A DNA stretch of 64,000 nucleotides from the NCBI RefSeq assembly GCF_902832885.1, contig NZ_CADFDK010000001.1, forward strand, positions 372,001-436,000. The letters run 5' to 3'. Every line of letters begins with the position of its first letter. Position 1 is the first letter of the stretch. Under the pieces are notes generated by a model. The model ran no database searches. It had not been told where the DNA came from and was given only the letters and a program-made list of their open reading frames with translations. The translations under genes and the position numbers were made by a program. Below, piece after piece: positions 10,071 through 18,909 of the stretch. This DNA comes from Burkholderia seminalis DSM 23518. Its GTDB lineage: Bacteria; Pseudomonadota; Gammaproteobacteria; Burkholderiales; Burkholderiaceae.

Positions 10071-10208
10071 CGCCGCTTGTAAAGGCCTAAATCGCCAAAC
10101 GTTGTATCCAATCCCGGCGCGCGCATATGCGCGCGTCGCGTCGCAACCGAAAACGGTACAATGTCGCCCGTTTTCGTGACAGTAGTTTGACAATCTCTCA
10201 GGAATCCC

Positions 10209-10835
10209 ATGTTCGGTCGATTCATGCCCACCGAGGGCAAGTTCTTTGAACTCTTCAACGCGCACGCGAAGCACATCGTTTCCGGTGGCCGCGAGCTCGA
10301 ACTGCTGATCGACAATCTCGCCGACGCCGAGATTCACAAGCAAAACGTGCAGACCGCCGAGAAGGCCGCCGACAAGCTCACGCACGAGGCGATCGATCTG
10401 CTGCACAAGACCTTCATCACGCCGCTCGATCGCGACGAGATCCACAAGCTGATCACGACGATGGACGACATCCTCGACCTGATGGAAGACGTCGCGACGG
10501 CCGTGTCGCTGTACGACGTGCGTTCGGTCACGTCGGAGGCGAGCCAGCTCGCGCACATCGTCACGCAGTCGGCCCAGCACGTGCAACAGGCGGTCGGGCT
10601 GCTGTCCGACATGAAGCAGTCGGCACAGATCCTCAAGCAATGCGAGGAGATCGACCGCTGGGAGTCGGAGGCCGATCGCGTGCTGCGCGCGGCGATGTCG
10701 AAGCTGTTCCGCGAGGAAGACGACGTGAAGACGCTCATCAAGCTGAAGGCGATCTACGAGCTGCTCGAAGAGATCACCGACAAGTGCGAGGACGTCGCGA
10801 ACATCATCGAAGGCATCGTGCTGGAAAACGCCTGA
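10209..10835 (+). CDS. DUF47 (PhoU-like) accessory protein of the phosphate transporter
   Basis: A 208-residue, almost entirely helical protein with the PhoU-like DUF47 fold; it begins MFGRFMPTEGKFFELFNAHAKHI, a conserved start. Families of this kind are encoded next to PiT transporters and modulate them. The gene ends 10 bases before pit, so they are co-transcribed. A TACAAT box at 10157-10162 may be the -10 of the operon promoter. The exact regulatory mechanism in this family is not settled. Confidence 0.9.
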   Translation: MFGRFMPTEGKFFELFNAHAKHIVSGGRELELLIDNLADAEIHKQNVQTAEKAADKLTHEAIDLLHKTFITPLDRDEIHKLITTMDDILDLMEDVATAVSLYDVRSVTSEASQLAHIVTQSAQHVQQAVGLLSDMKQSAQILKQCEEIDRWESEADRVLRAAMSKLFREEDDVKTLIKLKAIYELLEEITDKCEDVANIIEGIVLENA

Positions 10836-10845
10836 GCGGACCACG

Positions 10846-11856
10846 ATGCATTCGATACAACTCGCCCTATGGATGGTCGCGGCGCTCGTGCTCGTCGCGC
10901 TCGTATTCGACTTCATGAACGGCTTTCACGACGCGGCGAACTCGATCGCCACCGTCGTGTCGACCGGGGTGCTGAAGCCCCAGCAGGCCGTCGTGTTCGC
11001 GGCGGCGTTCAACGTCATCGCGTACTTCATCTTCCACCTGAAAGTCGCGCAGACCGTCGGTAAAGGCACGATCGATCCCGAAATCGTCGACCACTACGTC
11101 ATCTTCGGCGCGCTGGTCGGTGCGATCGGCTGGAACGTGATCACGTGGTATTACGGGATTCCGTCGAGCTCGTCGCACGCGCTGATCGGCGGCCTCGTCG
11201 GCGCGGCGCTCGCGAAGTCGGGCTGGAGCTCGTTGAACATCGACGGGCTGCTGAAGACGGTTGCGTTCATCTTCATTTCGCCGCTGCTCGGCTTCATCCT
11301 CGGTTCGCTGTTCATGCTCGGCGTGTCGTGGCTGTATTTCCGTACCGCGCCAAGCAAGGTCGACCGGCGTTTCCGCCGTCTGCAGCTGCTGTCGGCCGGC
11401 CTGTACAGCCTCGGCCACGGCGGCAACGACGCGCAGAAGACGATCGGCATCATCTGGATGCTGCTGATCGCAAGCGGCTACGCGTCGGCCGGCGCCGATG
11501 CGCCGCCTGCGTGGGTGATCGGCGCGTGTTACCTGTCGATGGGCCTCGGCACGCTGTTCGGCGGCTGGCGCATCGTGCGCACGATGGGCCAGAAGATCAC
11601 GAAGCTCAAGCCGGTCGGCGGTTTCTGCGCGGAAACCGGTGGCGCGATGACGCTGTTCCTCGCGTCGTTCCTCGGCATTCCGGTGTCGACCACGCACACC
11701 ATCACCGGCGCGATCGTCGGCGTCGGCGCGACCCAGAAGCTGTCGGCCGTGCGCTGGGGCGTCGCCGGCAACATCGTGTGGGCGTGGGTGCTGACGCTGC
11801 CCGCCGCCGCGCTGTTCGCGGCCGGCGGATGGTGGCTCGGCCACCAGATTTTCTGA
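10846..11856 (+). CDS. pit: Low-affinity inorganic phosphate transporter (PiT family)
   Basis: A 336-residue inner-membrane transporter with about ten membrane helices. The two inverted-repeat signatures are intact: NGFHDAANSIATVVSTGVL near residue 25 and HGGNDAQKTIG near residue 190. SFLGIPVSTTHTITGAIVG in the second half is also typical. It imports phosphate (as a metal-phosphate complex) with protons. It is shorter than the E. coli Pit (about 500 residues) but matches the compact bacterial subgroup paired with a DUF47 gene. Confidence 0.93.
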   Translation: MHSIQLALWMVAALVLVALVFDFMNGFHDAANSIATVVSTGVLKPQQAVVFAAAFNVIAYFIFHLKVAQTVGKGTIDPEIVDHYVIFGALVGAIGWNVITWYYGIPSSSSHALIGGLVGAALAKSGWSSLNIDGLLKTVAFIFISPLLGFILGSLFMLGVSWLYFRTAPSKVDRRFRRLQLLSAGLYSLGHGGNDAQKTIGIIWMLLIASGYASAGADAPPAWVIGACYLSMGLGTLFGGWRIVRTMGQKITKLKPVGGFCAETGGAMTLFLASFLGIPVSTTHTITGAIVGVGATQKLSAVRWGVAGNIVWAWVLTLPAAALFAAGGWWLGHQIF

Positions 11857-11883
11857 TCGCCGACACTGCCGGATCGACATCCG

Positions 11884-11922
11884 ATGCGCCGCAAGCCGAA
11901 AGGCTGCGGCGCATTTTCTTTT
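11884..11922 (+). terminator. Terminator of the DUF47-pit operon
   Basis: ATGCGCCGC (11884-11892) pairs with GCGGCGCAT (11906-11914); AGCC/GGCT extends the stem past one bulged A; the loop is GAAA and the tail is TTTTCTTTT. It lies 28 bases after the pit stop. Confidence 0.85.
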
Positions 11923-12004
11923 GGAGCGGCGAGTGGGCGACGGAACGGGCGGGGCGCCGACAGAGGTCGCCGACGGGACTTGCCGTCGACGGCCGGGCAA
12001 CCGG

Positions 12005-13072
12005 TCAGTAACTGCCGTTCGCGAACCGCGCGATCGGATCGTCCGCGGTGCCGGTACGCGGGCTGACGGGCGCGGATTGCGTCGACGCGCGCCAGACCTG
12101 CACGGGTGCGGGCTCGATGCTGCGTGGCGATGCCGATGCGGCCGCGGGAGGCGGTTCGTCGTCGAACGCGGCAGCCTGGGCGGCGGTCAGCGCCGTCGTC
12201 GGAATCTGCGTGCCGGACTCCGCCTGGACGGCGGGCGCTGCATTGGCCGTCATCGCAGTCATGCCGTCGTTCATCGACGTTGCCTGCTGCCGGGCGGCCT
12301 GCATGCGCGGCGGAGGCGGTTCGTACGGATCGGCGGCGGGGGCCGCCGGTGCGGCGGCGGCCGTGACGACCGGCGCGGGTGCCTGCGTCACGCGTGCTTG
12401 CTGCGGCGCATAGGCAGGCTGCCGCGCCGCCGCGGTCGTCACGACCACCGGCGGGGCTGCGACCGCCGGCGGCGTGCGCGGCTCGTCGCGCTTCGCCTCG
12501 TAGGTCGGCGCATCGAACGGCGTCGGCGCCGTGCGCGGCGGCGCGACGCGGCGAATGCCGTCGAAACGTTTGGCCCAGTACGGGTTCGTCAGGTAGTCGA
12601 GCCGGACGGTGCCGCCCGTCGACGGTGCGTTGACGAAGCGCAGCTTGCCGACATAGATGCCGACGTGCGAATGCGGCCGCCCGGTCGTATTGAAGAAAAT
12701 CAGGTCGCCCGGCGCGATCTCGTCGGGTTCGATCGACACGCCGCGGCCGCTCATGTCGGCGGTCGTGCGCGGCAGGTTCACGTCGGCCGCGCGGCCGATC
12801 ACGTAGCGCACGAGCCCGCTGCAGTCGAAGCCGCTCGTCGGCGTGTTGCCGCCCCAGCGATACGGGATGCCGACGAGGCTCATCGCCTGGATCGAGATTT
12901 CTTCCTGGCCGACGCTGTGATCGACGAATTTCGGGAAGTTGGCCGGAGCGGGGAACGGGCGCGGCGTCGTGATCTTCATGCCCGACGCGGAACGCGATGC
13001 CGACTGCGGCGGCACGCTGGAGCAGGCCGCAAGCAGGGAAACGACGGCGACGGGAACCCAGATTCGAAGCAT
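12005..13072 (-). CDS. NlpC/P60 peptidoglycan hydrolase, predicted lipoprotein
   Basis: A 355-residue protein with a lipoprotein signal peptide (MLRIWVPVAVVSLLAACSS; lipobox LAAC). The NlpC/P60 domain (about residues 55-175) keeps the catalytic cysteine in GFDCSGLVRYV and the catalytic histidine in HSHVGIYVG, so it should be an active endopeptidase cleaving stem peptides. After the domain comes a Pro/Ala-rich tail of about 180 residues with no recognised fold, perhaps a flexible cell-wall-spanning segment. It stands alone between two convergent or unrelated units. Confidence 0.88.
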   Translation of the reverse strand: MLRIWVPVAVVSLLAACSSVPPQSASRSASGMKITTPRPFPAPANFPKFVDHSVGQEEISIQAMSLVGIPYRWGGNTPTSGFDCSGLVRYVIGRAADVNLPRTTADMSGRGVSIEPDEIAPGDLIFFNTTGRPHSHVGIYVGKLRFVNAPSTGGTVRLDYLTNPYWAKRFDGIRRVAPPRTAPTPFDAPTYEAKRDEPRTPPAVAAPPVVVTTAAARQPAYAPQQARVTQAPAPVVTAAAAPAAPAADPYEPPPPRMQAARQQATSMNDGMTAMTANAAPAVQAESGTQIPTTALTAAQAAAFDDEPPPAAASASPRSIEPAPVQVWRASTQSAPVSPRTGTADDPIARFANGSY

Positions 13073-13240
13073 GGCAAGGCGGGCGAGCGCGGCGCGCTCG
13101 CGAATCGTATGACAACAGACAGACCCGATGGTAGACGCTCGGACGGGGCTTAAGCAACCATTCTTGAGAATTTACTTGAAGTTTCGCGCGTAAACTGCGC
13201 TTTTGCGTGACGAAGCGTTACTTTTGTCTTCGACCCCAAA

Positions 13241-13271
13241 TAAAAACGGCGCTCCGGAAACGGAGCGCCGT
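13241..13271 (-). terminator. Terminator of the PIN-PhoH gene
   Basis: On the minus strand ACGGCGCTCCG (13271-13261) pairs perfectly with CGGAGCGCCGT (13256-13246) around a 4-base loop, followed by TTTTTA. It lies 39 bases beyond the phoH stop. Confidence 0.9.
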
Positions 13272-13309
13272 GTGGCGTCGACAGCTGGCCGATCGGCCGG
13301 CAGGCCGCG

Positions 13310-15106
13310 TTACAGGATGTCCGACGCGTAGTCGGCCAGCCGCGAACGTTCGCCGCGAGCGAGCGTCACGTGGCCGCTGTGGCCCCAGCCCTTGAAGCGG
13401 TCGACGACGTAGGTCAGGCCCGAGCTGCCTTCGGTCAGGTAAGGCGTGTCGATCTGCGCGATGTTGCCGAGGCACACGATCTTCGTGCCGGGGCCCGCGC
13501 GCGTGACGAGCGTCTTCATCTGCTTCGGCGTCAGGTTCTGCGCTTCGTCGATGATCAGGTACTTGTCGACGAACGTACGGCCGCGCATGAAGTTCATGCT
13601 CTTCACCTTCAGGCGCGAACGGATCAGTTCCTGCGTTGCGGCGCGGCCCCATTCGCCGGCCGCGTCGTCGGTCTTCTGCAGCACCTCGAGGTTGTCGTCG
13701 AATGCGCCCATCCACGGCTGCATCTTCTCTTCCTCGGTACCGGGCAGGAAACCGATGTCCTCGCCGACGGGCACGGTGGCGCGCGTCACGATGATCTCGT
13801 TGTAGCGCTTGTCGTCGAGCACCTGCGCGAGGCCGGCCGCGAGCGCGACGAGCGTCTTGCCGGTGCCGGCCTGGCCGAGCAGCGTGACGAAGTCGATCTC
13901 GGGGTTCATCAGCAGGTTCAGCGCGAAGTTCTGCTCGCGGTTGCGCGCGGTGATGCCCCGCACGTTGTTCTTGTGGTGGCTGTAGTCGCGCAGCGTCTGC
14001 AGCAGCGCCGTCTTGCCGTTCAGTTCGCGGACGATCGCATGGAACGTCGGCTCGCCGTTCTGCGGTTCGAGATAGACGAACTCGTTGACGAGCATCGACG
14101 CGACGAGCGGGCCCGTCACGCGGTAGTACGTGGTGCCCGTCTTCGTGTCCTGCCAGCTCTCCATGCCCTTCGCATGCTTGGTCCAGAAATCCTGCGGCAG
14201 CTCGCGCACGCCGTTGTACAGGAGATCGGAGTCCTCGAGCACCTGGTCGTTGAAGTAGTCTTCCGCGGGCAGCCCGAGCGCATGCGCCTTGATCCGCATG
14301 TTGATGTCTTTCGACACCAGCACGACCTGGCGGTCGGGCCGGTCGCGCTGCAGCGCGCGCACGACACCGAGGATCTGGTTGTCGGCCTTGCCCACGGGCA
14401 AGCCTTCGACCGGCGCGATGTCGGCGAGCTTCGTCTGGAAGTACAGGCGGCCGAGCGCCTCGCGGCTGCCGAGGCGCGACAGCGGGATGCCGTCCGAGAT
14501 CGGGCCGCCGTCGGCGACCAGCGCGTCGAGCGTGCGGCTGACCTGGCGTGCGTTGCGCGCGACTTCCGACATCCCCTTCTTGTGGTTGTCGAGTTCCTCG
14601 AGCGTCATCATCGGCAGATAGACGTCGTGTTCCTCGAAGCGGAAGAGGCTGCTCGGGTCGTGCATCAGCACGTTGGTGTCGAGCACGAACAGTTTCTGCA
14701 GTTCGGCCTCGGCGGGCTTGCGGCTGCGCGACTTGGTGGCGGCGCCGGCGTCGCGCGCGGGCCCGGCGGCGGGTTTGCCGGCGGCCGGCTTGTCGTTGCG
14801 CGCGACGACCGGCGCCGCGGGTGCGGCGGGGGCCGGCATCGGCTGCAGCAGCGCGGCCGTCTGCTTGGTCTTGCGGCCGCGGGCGGGTGCGGCATCAGGC
14901 GCCGAAGACGCGACGGCACGCAGCGGCGCGGCCGTGTTCGCGGCTTCGATCATCGGTTGGGCCACGCTGGCCGGACCATAGTCACCGGCTGTGGATGCGT
15001 CCCCTTCGGCGGATTTCTTCGCGGCTTTCGCGGGCCGCGCTTTCGCCTTGTATTCGTCGGGCGGCAGCAGGCTGCCGAGCTTGCTGGGGGGGGTAGGCAA
15101 AGGCAT
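13310..15106 (-). CDS. PIN-PhoH fusion protein (PhoH2-type RNase/helicase)
   Basis: A 598-residue protein. Residues 1-135 are a low-complexity Ala/Pro/Lys-rich extension. A PIN nuclease domain follows (LFVLDTNVLMHDPSSLFRFE, near 137-155, with further acidic residues in LEELDNHK and SKDINMR). The C-terminal PhoH ATPase has Walker A GQAGTGKTLVALAAG and Walker B YLIIDEAQNLTP. Related PhoH2 proteins unwind and cleave RNA. No small antitoxin-like gene (as in actinobacterial phoAT-phoH2) precedes it. The first ATG is used; a later start cannot be excluded because of the poorly conserved N-terminus. Confidence 0.9.
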   Translation of the reverse strand: MPLPTPPSKLGSLLPPDEYKAKARPAKAAKKSAEGDASTAGDYGPASVAQPMIEAANTAAPLRAVASSAPDAAPARGRKTKQTAALLQPMPAPAAPAAPVVARNDKPAAGKPAAGPARDAGAATKSRSRKPAEAELQKLFVLDTNVLMHDPSSLFRFEEHDVYLPMMTLEELDNHKKGMSEVARNARQVSRTLDALVADGGPISDGIPLSRLGSREALGRLYFQTKLADIAPVEGLPVGKADNQILGVVRALQRDRPDRQVVLVSKDINMRIKAHALGLPAEDYFNDQVLEDSDLLYNGVRELPQDFWTKHAKGMESWQDTKTGTTYYRVTGPLVASMLVNEFVYLEPQNGEPTFHAIVRELNGKTALLQTLRDYSHHKNNVRGITARNREQNFALNLLMNPEIDFVTLLGQAGTGKTLVALAAGLAQVLDDKRYNEIIVTRATVPVGEDIGFLPGTEEEKMQPWMGAFDDNLEVLQKTDDAAGEWGRAATQELIRSRLKVKSMNFMRGRTFVDKYLIIDEAQNLTPKQMKTLVTRAGPGTKIVCLGNIAQIDTPYLTEGSSGLTYVVDRFKGWGHSGHVTLARGERSRLADYASDIL

Positions 15107-15433
15107 GGTGTCCCTCGGGAGGAATCGTGTCGCATGGCGTGCGCCGCTGATCGCATCCTGCGTGACGTAGACGCAGTTTGCGCGCGGTGGCGCACAGGAA
15201 ATTCGTCTAGCCGGTTCGCCTAAGTGTCGATCAGCTCCTTGATGCGGTTAGGGCCGGACCGGGAGGGCCGGCGCGCAATCCATAAAAAAAGCCGCTGCCC
15301 CGTCGACAGGGACATGCGGCTCGGCTGATGTCGTGATGCGCGTCAGGTGCCGGGAAGCATCGCATCGAGCACCGGCGCAGCTACGAGAAATATGGGTCGA
15401 ACGGGCATTCATTGCGGCCCAATATAACGCGCC
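15107..15433. other. 327-bp gap between bcp and phoH
   Basis: This stretch holds the bcp terminator (15282-15321) and must hold the promoter of the leftward phoH gene. I see no open frame with plausible protein composition and no clear -35/-10 pair. Confidence 0.6.
15282..15321 (-). terminator. Terminator downstream of bcp
   Basis: On the minus strand AGCCGC (15321-15316) pairs with GCGGCT near 15294-15289, with an inner CCC/GGG stem, followed by seven T. It lies about 110 bp past the bcp stop, and no gene lies between. Confidence 0.7.
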
Positions 15434-15895
15434 TCAAAGCGCTTGTACAGCACTTAGCACGTCGTCCACGTGACCCGGCACCTTGATGCCGCGCCATGCC
15501 TGACGGAGCACGCCGTCGGCGTCGATCAGGAACGTCGAGCGCTCGATTCCGCGCACTTCCTTGCCATACATCTTCTTCATCTTGATGACATCGAACAGCG
15601 CGCACAGCGCTTCGTCGGCATCGGAGATCAGCGGGAACGGCAGTTCTAGCTTTGCCTTGAAGTTGTCATGCGAGCGCAGGCTGTCGCGCGACACGCCGAT
15701 GACTTCCGCACCGGCTTTCTTGAACTTCGGATAGAGATCGCGGAACTGCAGCCCTTCGGTCGTGCAGCCCGGCGTGTTGTCCTTCGGATAGAAGTACAGC
15801 ACGAGCTTCTTGCCTTTCAGGTCGGACAGCGAAATGTCGCCGCCCGTGGCCGGTGCGGTGAAATCGGGAACTTGACGGTCAACTTCGACAGACAC
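15434..15895 (-). CDS. bcp: Thioredoxin-dependent thiol peroxidase (Bcp/PrxQ)
   Basis: A 153-residue peroxiredoxin that reduces hydrogen peroxide and organic peroxides. The peroxidatic Cys44 is in FYPKDNTPGCTTEG. The resolving cysteine found five residues later in E. coli Bcp is replaced (leucine at 49), but Cys98 (DEALCALFD) is available, as in the PrxQ group that forms a longer-range disulphide. The start MSVEVDRQVPDF has an AGGAGA site. It lies 104 bp downstream of arnD on the same strand; it may share read-through but is not functionally part of the arn genes. Confidence 0.93.
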   Translation of the reverse strand: MSVEVDRQVPDFTAPATGGDISLSDLKGKKLVLYFYPKDNTPGCTTEGLQFRDLYPKFKKAGAEVIGVSRDSLRSHDNFKAKLELPFPLISDADEALCALFDVIKMKKMYGKEVRGIERSTFLIDADGVLRQAWRGIKVPGHVDDVLSAVQAL

Positions 15896-15999
15896 GTGTT
15901 TCTCCTGTTGTTATGGAAAGGCGCCGCTGCGGCGGCGCGGTGCGGCGTCCCGGCAACGCGCGGCAGGGCGCTGCGGGCGCCGCCGGCTCGCGCGCGGAC

Positions 16000-16896
16000 T
16001 CAGTCGGGCTGGACGATCAGTTCGCCGGAGCGGCCGGGGATTTCGCCCCACGTGACAGGGTACGATGGCAGCGTGTCGCGGTCCAGCGTCGCGTGGTAGT
16101 CGCCCATCGTCGCAAACGTGTGGCCTTGCGCGCGCCAGCCGGCGAGCAGCTGCTCGAACACGGGCGCGAGCTTCTGGCCTTCCAGTTCCGCATGCAGCGT
16201 GAACACCTGGTCGTGCGGATTGGTTTCGGTGAACTTGAGGAGGTGCGCGGCGACGTTGTGCGTGTCGACGCCGTCGATGCCGAGCACTTCGTCGAGCGTC
16301 GGCAGCGTGGTCGGCATCTGCACGTGCGACAGCGTGCGGCCGCCGACGACCGGCAGGTACGGCGAGTGGCCGCGCCCGTCGGAGGCGTAGCGCATGCCCC
16401 ACGCGTCGATCTGCTCGAACGCGGCATCGTTCATCTGCCAGCCGGCCGCGCCGTGCGTGACGGGCGGCGCGCCGAAGATTTCGATGAAGCGCGCGTGACT
16501 CTTCTGCATTTCACGCGCGGTCCAGTCGCGATCGCGCGCACGGACGTTGTCCTGCCAGTACACGTGATCCCACGTGTGGATCCCGCATTCGAAGCCGGCC
16601 TCGTGGATCGCGCGCATGTCGGCGATCGCGCGGCGGCCGATGTCGGGGCCCGGCAGCAGCACGCCGTACATCAGCTGCTTCACGCCGTAGTGTTCGACCA
16701 CCGACGTGCGCGACACCTTCTTCAGGAAACCCGGGCGGAACACCCGCCGCAGCGCCCAGCCCGTGTGATCGGGCCCGAGGCTGAAGAGGAAGGTCGCGCG
16801 CGCGCTGAAGCGATCGAAGATGCGCGCGAGGTTCGGCACGCCTTCGCGTGTGCCGCGCAGCGTGTCGACGTCGATCTTGAGGACGATACGAGCCAA
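16000..16896 (-). CDS. arnD: 4-deoxy-4-formamido-L-arabinose-phosphoundecaprenol deformylase
   Basis: A 298-residue NodB-homology polysaccharide deacetylase. It removes the formyl group from undecaprenyl-phosphate-Ara4FN before flipping across the inner membrane. It keeps the metal-binding start LKIDVDTLRGTREGVPNL, GPDHTGWALRR, and GIHTWDHVYWQD with the paired histidines near residues 107-111. It is the last arn gene, 13 bp after the decarboxylase gene. Together with arnT at the other end this defines a seven-gene operon. Confidence 0.95.
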   Translation of the reverse strand: MARIVLKIDVDTLRGTREGVPNLARIFDRFSARATFLFSLGPDHTGWALRRVFRPGFLKKVSRTSVVEHYGVKQLMYGVLLPGPDIGRRAIADMRAIHEAGFECGIHTWDHVYWQDNVRARDRDWTAREMQKSHARFIEIFGAPPVTHGAAGWQMNDAAFEQIDAWGMRYASDGRGHSPYLPVVGGRTLSHVQMPTTLPTLDEVLGIDGVDTHNVAAHLLKFTETNPHDQVFTLHAELEGQKLAPVFEQLLAGWRAQGHTFATMGDYHATLDRDTLPSYPVTWGEIPGRSGELIVQPD

Positions 16897-16909
16897 GCGA
16901 ACGTCCCGG

Positions 16910-17965
16910 TCAGCCTTGCTGTTCGACGAGCGCGCGCGCGTCGGCGACGTGGCCGCGATACGCCTCGAAGATGTTGCGCAGCGCGTCGTCGAACGTCGCC
17001 TGCGGCGCCCAGCCGAGCTCCTGCATCGTGTTGTCGATCTTCGGCACGCGGTTCTGCACGTCCTGGTAGCCGTTGCCGTAGTAGGCGCCGGACGTCGTTT
17101 CGACGAGCTTCACCTGCTTGGCCGAGTCGGCGTACTCGGGGAATTCCGCGGCCAGTTCGAGCATCTTGTGCGCGAGTTCGCGAACCGAGAAGTTGTTCTT
17201 CGGATTCCCGATGTTGTAGATCTTGCCCGACGCGACGCCGTCCTTGTTCTCGATGATCTTCATCAGCGCGCTGATGCCGTCGCCGATGTCGGTGAACGCG
17301 CGCTTCTGCGAGCCGCCGTCGACGAGGCTGATGTTCTCGCCGCGCACGATGTGGCCGAGGAACTGCGTGACCACGCGCGAGCTGCCTTCCTTCGGCGTGT
17401 AGATCGAGTCGAGGCCCGGGCCGATCCAGTTGAACGGGCGGAACAGCGTGAAGTTCAGGCCTTCCATCCCGTAACCCCAGATCACGCGGTCCATCAGCTG
17501 CTTCGAGCATGCGTAGATCCAGCGCGGCTTGTTGATCGGGCCGTAGGTGAGTGCCGACGCGTCCGGATCGAACTGCTCGTCCGAGCACATGCCGTAGACC
17601 TCGGAGGTCGACGGGAACACGAGGTGCTTGCCGTACTTGACGGCCGAACGCACGATCGGCAGGTTCGCCTCGAAGTCGAGTTCGAACACGCGCAGCGGCT
17701 GCTGGACGTAGGTGGCCGGCGTCGCGATCGCGACGAGCGGCAGGATCACGTCGCACTTCTTCACGTGATACTCGACCCACTCCTTGTTGATCGTGATGTC
17801 GCCTTCGAAGAAATGCATCCGCTCGTGGTTGACGAGGTCGCCCAGCCGATCGGTCTGCATGTCCATGCCGAACACTTCCCAATCGGTGGTTTCAAGAATG
17901 CGCTTCGACAGGTGATGGCCGATGAAGCCGTTCACACCCAGGATCAGGACTTTTTTTGCTTTCAT
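16910..17965 (-). CDS. UDP-glucuronate decarboxylase (stand-alone equivalent of the ArnA C-terminal half)
   Basis: A 351-residue short-chain dehydrogenase/epimerase-fold enzyme starting MKAKKVLILGVNGFIGHHLS, with the NAD-binding GxxGxxG. It oxidatively decarboxylates UDP-glucuronic acid to UDP-4-keto-pentose. FPSTSEVYGMC and WIYACSKQLMDRVIWGYG carry the Ser/Tyr/Lys catalytic set. In E. coli this activity is the C-terminal half of ArnA; here it is a separate gene. Its ATG (17965) overlaps the stop of the formyltransferase gene by 4 bases, so translation is coupled. A longer reading upstream has no support. Confidence 0.93.
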   Translation of the reverse strand: MKAKKVLILGVNGFIGHHLSKRILETTDWEVFGMDMQTDRLGDLVNHERMHFFEGDITINKEWVEYHVKKCDVILPLVAIATPATYVQQPLRVFELDFEANLPIVRSAVKYGKHLVFPSTSEVYGMCSDEQFDPDASALTYGPINKPRWIYACSKQLMDRVIWGYGMEGLNFTLFRPFNWIGPGLDSIYTPKEGSSRVVTQFLGHIVRGENISLVDGGSQKRAFTDIGDGISALMKIIENKDGVASGKIYNIGNPKNNFSVRELAHKMLELAAEFPEYADSAKQVKLVETTSGAYYGNGYQDVQNRVPKIDNTMQELGWAPQATFDDALRNIFEAYRGHVADARALVEQQG

Positions 17966-18909
17966 GAATGACGGGAAGAATGAATGAACTGCGCGAATTC
18001 CGCGGGCGTCACGACGGTTTCGCTGCCGTCGCGCTGCTGCCACAGCTCGAGAATGGACAAGGCGCGGCTGTCGCCGCAGACGCCGAATAGCGCATTATCG
18101 CTTACGTGCAGGCCGGGCGGCAAATCCGCCGCGGCGGCCGCTGCCGCGCTGCCGGGCGCCGCGAGGCGCGCGCGCGCGATCACGAAACGCGTGCCGTCGA
18201 CGTCCGTGAACGCGCCCGGATACGGGGGCGCGACCGCGCGCACCAGGTTGTAGACCTGCGCGGCCGGTTTCGTCCAGTCGACGCGGCCGTCCTCGGGCTT
18301 GCGCCCGCCGTAGTAGCTGCCGCTCGACAGGTCGTTCGGCAGGTGCGCCGCCTCGCCGGCGAGCAGCGCGGGCAGCACGCGCCAGAGCGTCTGTTCGGCG
18401 GCCACCGTGACCTTGTCGAACACCTGCGCGGCCGTGTCGTCCGGCAGGATCGGCACCGCGGTCTGGCCGATGATCGCGCCCGCGTCGGGCTTCGCGGCCA
18501 TCTCGTGCAGCGTCGCGCCGGTTTCGGTCTCGCCGTTCAGCACGGCCCAGTTGGTCGGTACCCGACCCCGGTATTTCGGCAGCAGCGAACCGTGCATGTT
18601 GTACGCGCCGCGCGGCGCGATCGCGAGCAGGTCCACCGGCAGCATGTGCCGGTAGTAGAACGAGAAGATGAAGTCGGGCCGCGCGTCGGATACCGCGCGG
18701 CGCAGCGCCGGATCGGCGGGATCGGCCGGGGTGACGACCGGGATGCCGTGCTCGGCCGCGACGGACGCGACACTGCCGAACCAGATGTTCTCGTTCGGGT
18801 TGTCCTCGTGCGTGACGACGAGCGCGACGTCGACGCCGCGCGCGAGCAGCACCTGCAGGCAGCGCACGCCGACGTTGTGATACGCGAAGACGACCGCGCG
18901 CGGCTTCAT
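17962..18909 (-). CDS. UDP-Ara4N formyltransferase (stand-alone equivalent of the ArnA N-terminal half)
   Basis: A 315-residue methionyl-tRNA-formyltransferase-fold enzyme starting MKPRAVVFAYHNVGVRCLQV. It uses N10-formyltetrahydrofolate to formylate UDP-Ara4N, which drives the pathway forward. The catalytic Asn-His-Asp set is visible in YNMHGSLLPKYRGRVP and KPDAGAIIG. The C-terminal OB-like domain contains an Ala-rich insertion (APGSAAAAAAADLPP). Overlaps of 4 bases with arnC upstream and with the decarboxylase downstream make the three genes a translationally coupled block. Confidence 0.92.
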   Translation of the reverse strand: MKPRAVVFAYHNVGVRCLQVLLARGVDVALVVTHEDNPNENIWFGSVASVAAEHGIPVVTPADPADPALRRAVSDARPDFIFSFYYRHMLPVDLLAIAPRGAYNMHGSLLPKYRGRVPTNWAVLNGETETGATLHEMAAKPDAGAIIGQTAVPILPDDTAAQVFDKVTVAAEQTLWRVLPALLAGEAAHLPNDLSSGSYYGGRKPEDGRVDWTKPAAQVYNLVRAVAPPYPGAFTDVDGTRFVIARARLAAPGSAAAAAAADLPPGLHVSDNALFGVCGDSRALSILELWQQRDGSETVVTPAEFAQFIHSSRHS

